Positions 54,713-60,000 of a stretch of DNA of 60,000 bases are shown here, one piece after another; the stretch's first letter is position 1, and every line of letters starts with the position of its first letter. A model generated the notes under the pieces. It had not been told where the DNA came from and searched no databases. It saw nothing but the letters and a program-made list of their open reading frames with translations. The translations under genes were made by a program, and so were the position numbers. Source of the DNA: Zygnema cylindricum (Eukaryota; Streptophyta; Zygnematophyceae; Zygnematales; Zygnemataceae); contig JBBHKE010002148.1 of NCBI GenBank assembly GCA_037447655.1, forward strand, positions 64,001 through 124,000. The letters are read 5' to 3'.

Positions 54713-55629
54713 AGTCTCGTCTTGGAGAGACGAAGAAGTCGAAAATAGTGCATTTCCACGAGGTGTACTCCCCGTGAAGCCTTTGTAAAACTGGCTTTGT
54801 TGCCATCCCGGCCGGTATAAATCTGTATCGTTAGCTTTTTTAAGCTTAGGACAAAATTCGTATCCATGACCTCTCTCACTACAATAAAAGCATGTATTGT
54901 TGGATTGTCTATTTCCACCTTTATTAAAATGTCTGAACTGATTATACTGATTTCTTTGCAGATTAAACTGTCCTTTTCTCTCAAAGTCTGAATTAAAAGC
55001 CTCTACTTGCTCAACATTGAGAATATTAGATGTAGCTTCCTCCTCTAGTAAAATATTGATGGCTTACTATAAAGTGGAGCTAGCTTTATCTTTTTGTTTG
55101 AGCATGTTAGATGCTCCTTTCATACTACGAGGGAGACCCCTCATGAGCAATGCCGCTTATTGAAAAGGAGGAAACACCCCACCTGCACAAGCATGTGCAT
55201 CTACAAGGATACGAAATTTGTTAGAATATTCAGCCATTGCACCGCTAGTGTACTTATAGTCCCAAATTTTTCCAGCCAATAGAAGCTCTTCTTGACATTG
55301 GCCTTTGCATAATCACTTTTAAGAGATTTCTAAATATAAATTGTTTTTTTCATCTTTATCCGAGACATAGCTAATTCCTGAGATATACAAAATTTCAAAA
55401 TAGAACGAGCTTGCGTATTTTTCTTAGACCATGACGGATCTGATTCATCCAACGAACCATCCAATATATCAAAAAGATTTACATTTTCAAAATGTGTTTC
55501 CACCATATCCGCACAGTAAACATACTTATCCCCAGAAATGATAGGTATTCTTGATGACAGGCCCATAACCTGTTGTTCTACAACCACCGGTGCAGGAGGA
55601 GGAGCAGCAGTAGTAGAAGAAGTAGACAT
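54713..55629 (-). pseudogene. gag: E7 gag
   Basis: ATG 55629 lies inside the LTR: MSTSSTTAAPPPAPVVVEQQ, then VMGLSSRIPIISGDKYVY across the primer site, and SWSKKNTQARSILKFCISQE (UBN2). A stop near 55330 and a small lesion near 55075 follow. 54984-54713 carries CFYCSERGHGYEFC, a CX2CX4HX4C box, in another frame, then LYRPGWQQSQFYKGFTGS. Confidence 0.8.
55561..55570 (-). other. E7 primer-binding site
   Basis: Minus strand GGTTATGGGC followed by CTG, directly after the LTR end GAACAACA. It is one base from the GGTTATGGGCCC seen elsewhere and is part of the gag codons for QVMGL. Confidence 0.7.
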
Positions 55630-56354
55630 GATACACTCTCAGAAGCTATCACGAATCCTACCAAACAGCTGTTCTGAAGTGCTCACCAATTCTTATACAA
55701 GGATCCAAACCTCACAAAACTCTAGCAGAATATAGATTAGCATAAACATTGATAACTCCCAAAGTTATAGCACAATTTACCAAACAACACTCAAGATATA
55801 ATACTCAGAAGTTTCCCAAAAACTGTTTATATTTTTACTACTTGGAAGTCTGGATACATAATATGTTATGTGTCCTAGGTATTATACTTGTGTTGAACTG
55901 GCAACACCAGTGTACTTGAGAGGTACATCAAACCTCCAAGCTACCACTAATCTGTCAAGCTACCATTGAGGGATCACTAAGCTACCACTGAGCTATCACT
56001 AAGCTAACTAGAATCGTATCTATTGCAGTTGCTCTATCCTTTACAGAATCACATTAAGAATATCAGACGTTGCGTATGTCCGTACAGACAATATCAAATA
56101 TAATCGTGGTTGCCTTGTCCGGTATATGTTGCAGCTTCGCTGCTGCGCTGCTCTGCTGCTGCGTTGCTCAGCTGTATAGCAGCTGCTATGCTGTATAGAA
56201 GCTGCTCTGCTATATAGGAGCTGCTCTCCTGTATAGCAACTGCGCTGCTCTATTGTATAGCAGGTGCGGTGCTTTATCTATATAACACCTGCGTTGCTTT
56301 GTCTGTAAAGCAGCTGCGCTACTCTTAGACTGGAAGTTTTCCAAAAAGACAACA
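55571..56354 (-). repeat. LTR shared by E8 (3') and E7 (5')
   Basis: 784 bp, minus strand TGTTGTCTTTTTGG ... GTAGAACAACA. Pol of E8 ends just above it and gag of E7 starts in it, so it closes one element and opens the next. Homologous to 59341-60000. It contains a GCTGC/TATAGCAG-type expandable repeat (about 56125-56330). Confidence 0.8.
56125..56330. repeat. GCTGC-rich microsatellite-like block in LTR
   Basis: Irregular units of CTGCGCTGCTCTGCTG and TATAGCAGCTGC type. The copy at 59900-60000 has a different unit order, so the block has been expanding or contracting. Confidence 0.75.
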
Positions 56355-56355
56355 C

Positions 56356-57228
56356 TTAGGACATAAATTTTTTCTCTTCAGCATTGAGTTCCTCATCTAT
56401 TATGACTCCAAACTCATGCTCCATTCCTTCATTTTTTTGCTTATACTCCATAGGAGTAGCACAACCTTTGGCATCAGCCAAGCCAAATTTTTCCAACATG
56501 TTTCCTATTGCTTCTTTTTGAGTTAGCCTATTGATTTTCTTTTCTCTATCTCTTTCAACTTGTATTCCTAGAATGTATTTAGCCTCACCCAAATCCTTCA
56601 TTTCAAATTTTGAATTAAGAGTGTGTTTTACTCTAGCAATTCCTTCTTTGTTCCTACTAATTAGCAATAAATCATCAACATACACAGCAATGAATATCAC
56701 CTCATCAAGATTATCACCACATATAACATATACTGAATGATCTGAGCTAATTCTAGTAAACCCTAATCCTGTGAAGAACTCGTCTAACTTTCGGTTTCAC
56801 TGCCTAGGGGCCTGTTTTAGGCCATACAATGATTTTAAAAGTATGCACACAAGATTTTCTTTCCCTACTTCCTCATAACCTGCAAGCTGCTTCATATAAA
56901 TGATCTCATCTAAATCATCGTGCAAAAAGGCAGTTTTGACATCCATTTGGTGGATGTCAAAATCCTCTATAGCAGCTAAGGTAGGTAAGATGCGGACAGA
57001 TGGAAACATTACAACCGGTGAAAAAGTTTCTTCATAATCTATCCCCTCCTTTTGATTATATCCCTTAGCAACCAAACGAGCCTTATACCTCTCTATGGTA
57101 TTATTTGGGTTCAATTTTAACTTAAACACCCATTTACTTCCAATAGCCTTTCTTCGTGGAGGAAGTTCCACCAGATCCCAAGTTTGGGCCTCCATGATGG
57201 ACTTTATTTCCTCATTGACGGCTTCCAC
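56356..57228 (-). pseudogene. pol: E8 reverse transcriptase
   Basis: 57228-56797: [89 protein letters not shown] followed by a stop in place of Trp. 56700-56356: IFIAVYVDDLLLISRNKEGI, FEMKDLGEAKYILGIQVERD. The frame ends FMS next to the LTR: the RT C-terminus and all of RNase H are deleted. Confidence 0.85.
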
Positions 57229-57342
57229 CTAATGTTCCCTTTCAATACTCGAAAAAGCTTCTTTCAATGTTAAAGGCTCTTCTATGTGTGTAGAATGAGC
57301 AAAGGCTGCATTTTCTCCCTTGAGTCGTGCACTTCGCCTCAC

Positions 57343-58059
57343 TCAACCTGGAAATTCTGTCGCTGGTATAGATGGTTGAATCCTCCTCCTTGATACATGT
57401 GATTCTTCTTGTGATTCAGTTTCAGCTTGAGGTAGAGGAGATTCTACCACTTTTTCGGGCATAGCACTTCTTGTTTCTGGTGGAGAAGATGATTCCAAGT
57501 CATTTTGACTTAAACTAGCTGCATTTTTTACATTTTTCTTGAATAACATAGGATTTTCCTCTAAAAACATATAATCAACACTTCTGTCTTTCTTTTCATC
57601 CCTACATTGACTAAATACATGTACTCCTTTTCCCTCATCCTTCACTATGATGTTTCTGGCTACCACAACTCTATTTCTCTTAATGTTATATACTTTATAA
57701 CCCTTGGCATGATCATCATAACCTAGAAATATCCCTGGTATGCCTTTTGGCTCTAATTTCCATTTTTGTGGATCATTATATAGCATGAATACCTTACTCC
57801 CAAATACTTTGAAGTGACTTACATCTGGTTTGTGTCCAATCCACATTTCATAAGGAGATTTATCTTTTATTGCCCTTGTTTCTAGCCTATTTCTCACATA
57901 AGCTGCACGATGCATAGCGTCTGCCCAAAATTTGTAATCTATGTCCATATCAGCCATCATTGTCCTAGCACACTCTGATATGGTCCTATTCATCCTTTCT
58001 GAAACACCGTTTTGTTCCGGAGAATAAGGAACGGTTAGTTGACGTGAGATTCCATGCAA
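57343..58059 (-). CDS. pol: E8 integrase, second half of core and C-terminus
   Basis: 238-residue open frame: SRQLTVPYSPEQNGVSERMN with intact catalytic Glu, RTISECARTMMADMDIDYKF, AYVRNRLETRAIKDKSPYEM, SHFKVFGSKVFMLYNDPQKW, GIFLGYDDHAKGYKVYNI, then a Ser/Glu-rich linker (SLSQNDLESSSPPETRS, SRRRIQPSIPATEFPG). The 5' part with the first two Asp residues is lost at the assembly gap. Followed by a stop, then the RT linker. Confidence 0.85.
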   Translation of the reverse strand: MHGISRQLTVPYSPEQNGVSERMNRTISECARTMMADMDIDYKFWADAMHRAAYVRNRLETRAIKDKSPYEMWIGHKPDVSHFKVFGSKVFMLYNDPQKWKLEPKGIPGIFLGYDDHAKGYKVYNIKRNRVVVARNIIVKDEGKGVHVFSQCRDEKKDRSVDYMFLEENPMLFKKNVKNAASLSQNDLESSSPPETRSAMPEKVVESPLPQAETESQEESHVSRRRIQPSIPATEFPG

Positions 58060-58070
58060 TTTTAGGAATT

Positions 58071-58080
58071 NNNNNNNNNN
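58071..58080. other. Assembly gap (10 N)
   Basis: Ten N. Integrase lies on the left and an unrelated 230-bp segment (58081-58310) followed by E8 gag-protease on the right. The gap size is nominal; the first half of the integrase is missing here. Confidence 0.95.
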
Positions 58081-58310
58081 GAAACTGCCAAAGATGCCTC
58101 CTACTATGCCTAGATAAGCGATACCGCCGACGTTACCTCCCGCGCTTCCTGAGACCTACCTATTACCTATGTCCTCGCAGTCGGGTGTACACGATCTTGT
58201 TCTGGTAGAAGTTTTTAGACTTTTGTTGCGGTCTCTTTTTATAAATAATACGAACACCTTACTCACAGGTCTGAAAACGACACCCACTACACAGGAATGA
58301 GCAACTAACA

Positions 58311-59399
58311 CTCATTCCACAAGCATAATAAATATTTTTCTCTGGCGTTGTTTTCAGATTTTTGAAGATGGTCTTGTTCTAGCACATGTGGGCTGACGCT
58401 CCTGTATCCATTATCCATCCAGAGTCCTTCGCGCCCTCCATTGCAGCCGCCATAGCGAATAGATCCGTATCATCCTCCGTAGAAACCGTCAAAGTCTAGT
58501 TTTTGAGAGACGAAGAATCCGAAAATAGTGCATTTCCACGAGGTGTAGGCCCCGTGAAGCCTTTGTAAAACGGGCTTTGTTGCCATCCCGGCCTGAAAAA
58601 ACCTGTATCGTTAGCTTTTTTAAGCTTAGGACAAAATTTGTATCCATGACCTCTCTCATTACAATAAAAGCATGCATTGTTTGATTGTCTATTTCCACCT
58701 TGATTAAAATGTCTGAACTAATTAAACTGCTTCTTTTGCTGATTAAACTGTCCTTTTCTCTCAAAGTCTGAATTAAAAGCCTCTACTTGCTCAACATTGA
58801 GAATATTAGATGTAGCTTTCTCTTCTAGTAAAATATTGATGGCTAATTGTAAAGTCTTGCTAGCTTTATCTTTTTGTTTGAGCATGTTAGATGCTCCTTT
58901 TATACTACAAGGGAGACCCCTCATGAGCAATGCTGCCTGTTGAAAAGGAGGAAACACCCCACCTACAGAAGCATGTGCATCTACAAGGATACAAAATTTG
59001 TTAGAATATTCAGCCATTGTACTTATAGTCCCAAATTTTTCCAGCCAATAGAAGCTCTTCCTAGACATTGGCCTTTTCATAATCACTTTTAAGTGATTTC
59101 CAGATATCAGTTGTTTTTTTCATTTTTATCCGAGACATAGCTAAGTCCTCAGATATACAAAATTTCAGAATAGAACGAGCTTTCGTATTTTTCTTAGACC
59201 ATGACGGATCAGATTCATCCTGCGAACCATCCAAGATATCTAAAAGATTCACATTCTCAAAATGTGTCTCCACCATATCCGCCCAGTAAACATACTTATC
59301 CCCGGAAAAGATAGGAATTCTTGATAACAAGCCCATAACCTGTTGTTCTACAACCAAAGGTGCAGGTGGAGGAGCAGCAGTAGTAGTAGAAGTAGACAT
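58311..59399 (-). pseudogene. gag: E8 gag and protease
   Basis: ATG 59399 in the LTR: MSTSTTTAAPPPAPLVVEQQ, then VMGLLSRIPIFSGDKYVYW, SWSKKNTKARSILKFCISED, and after a frame change 59086-58718 RKSFYWLEKFGTISTMAEYS, PPFQQAALLMRGLP (UBN2 end). CFYCNERGHGYKFC near 58665 is the zinc knuckle. Protease DSGWIMDTGASAHMC keeps its Asp and is followed by a stop. Homology to E7 ends at about 58311 (ACGMS). Confidence 0.8.
59331..59340 (-). other. E8 primer-binding site
   Basis: Minus strand GGTTATGGGC followed by TTG, directly after the LTR end GAACAACA. Confidence 0.7.
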
Positions 59400-60000
59400 G
59401 ATACACTCTCAGAAGCTATCAATAATCCTACCAAACAGTTGTTCTTAAGTGCTCACCAATTCTTATACAAACATCCAAACCTCACAAAACTCAATCAGAA
59501 TATAGAGTAGCATAAACAGTGATAACTCCCAAAGTTTCAGCATAATTGACCTGACAACACTCACGATATAATACTCAGAATTTTTCCAAAAATTGTCTGC
59601 AGTTTTACTACTCGGAAGTCTGGGTACATAATATGTTCTGAGTCCTAAGTCTTATACTTGTGTTGAATTGGAAACACCAGTGTACTTGAGAGGTACATCA
59701 AACCACCAAGCTACCACTAATCTGTCAAGCTACCACTGAGCTATCACTAAGCTACCACTGAGTTACCCACTAAGTTTACTAGAATCGTATCTATCGCAGT
59801 TACTCTATCCTGTACCGAATCACATTAAGAATATCACACACTGTGTTGTCCGTACGGACCATATCAAATATAATCATGGTTGCGTTGTCCTGTCAGTGTT
59901 GCAGCTTCGCTGCTGCGCTGCTCTGCTGTATAGCAGCTGCGCTGCTCTGTCTGCTCTGCTGCTGCGCTGCTCTGTTCTATAGCAGCTGCGCTGCTCAGTC
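59341..60000 (-). repeat. E8 5' LTR, cut by the window end
   Basis: Homologous to 55571-56240, including the gag start at 59399, the AAGCTACCACTGAGCTATCACT block and the GCTGC block at 59900-60000. Confidence 0.75.

Larger units (their letters stand above)
53405..55570 (-). mobile_element. E7: Ty1/copia internal region, 3' part lost at the satellite
   Basis: Minus-strand gag (from 55629 in the LTR), zinc knuckle, protease and integrase, ending near 53405 where the satellite begins. RT and RNase H are missing. Closely related to E8 (58311-59399). Confidence 0.8.

Overview
The window is repeat-dominated nuclear DNA from a eukaryote. Evidence: spliceosomal intron boundaries, a gene with a signal peptide and a lectin-like domain, many Ty1/copia retrotransposons with LTRs, cut-and-paste transposons with 3-bp target duplications, and a 5.7-kb satellite. 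The species cannot be named. The extensin-like SPPPPPK repeats, and a plant telobox motif (AAACCCTAA) in the satellite, lean weakly toward a plant or alga. The F5/8C (fucolectin-type) domain and the Drosophila-copia-like primer site are also compatible with other lineages. No bacterial-type operons, rRNA, CRISPR or confident functional tRNA genes were seen.

Layout. 1-6472: a young LTR element (E1, + strand; LTRs 113-772 and 5127-5786) with a UBN2-like gag and two long hydrophilic ORFs but no visible RT or integrase. Its right LTR is followed by a second partial internal region, giving a tandem arrangement. 6575-8627 (- strand): the only convincing host gene, three exons, coding for a secreted F5/8C lectin-like domain joined to a proline-rich tail. 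A 0.7-kb polypyrimidine tract (8731-9420) lies upstream of it. 9421-11520: nothing recognised.

11521-27191 (- strand): one copia element (E2) resolved through its insertions. Its 3' LTR holds a TIR element (11548-16045, TSD TCA), which itself holds a second TIR element (11756-15462, TSD TAA). Its gag holds a solo LTR (20060-21071). Its 5' LTR holds a 4.7-kb gag-protease-only element (22007-26673, TSD GCCA). E2 sits in a Ty3/gypsy integrase remnant (27192-27528), which also borders E3 (27529-32667, - strand copia). A plus-strand copia gag (E4) is split at 34007-37921 by E5, a minus-strand deletion derivative. E9 (39862-42422, -) is cut by E6 (42423-47686, +), and E6 carries a solo LTR (45430-46170) with a perfect 5-bp TSD.

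47687-53404: an AT-rich satellite of ~100-bp monomers. It changes orientation at about 48985; the left arm is organised as ~400-bp tetramers and the right arm as ~200-bp dimers. 53405-60000: two minus-strand copia copies (E7, E8) in tandem sharing an LTR, with a 10-N assembly gap at 58071-58080.

The most interesting pattern is shared by several of the copia elements. The primer-binding site reads GGTTATGGGCCC or a variant. This is the complement of the initiator tRNA-Met anticodon region, as in Drosophila copia. The site lies inside the gag reading frame, and in E7, E8, E9 and the solo LTR at 45430 the gag start codon lies inside the LTR itself. E2, in the same locus, has instead a plant-type site (TGGTATCGAAGC).
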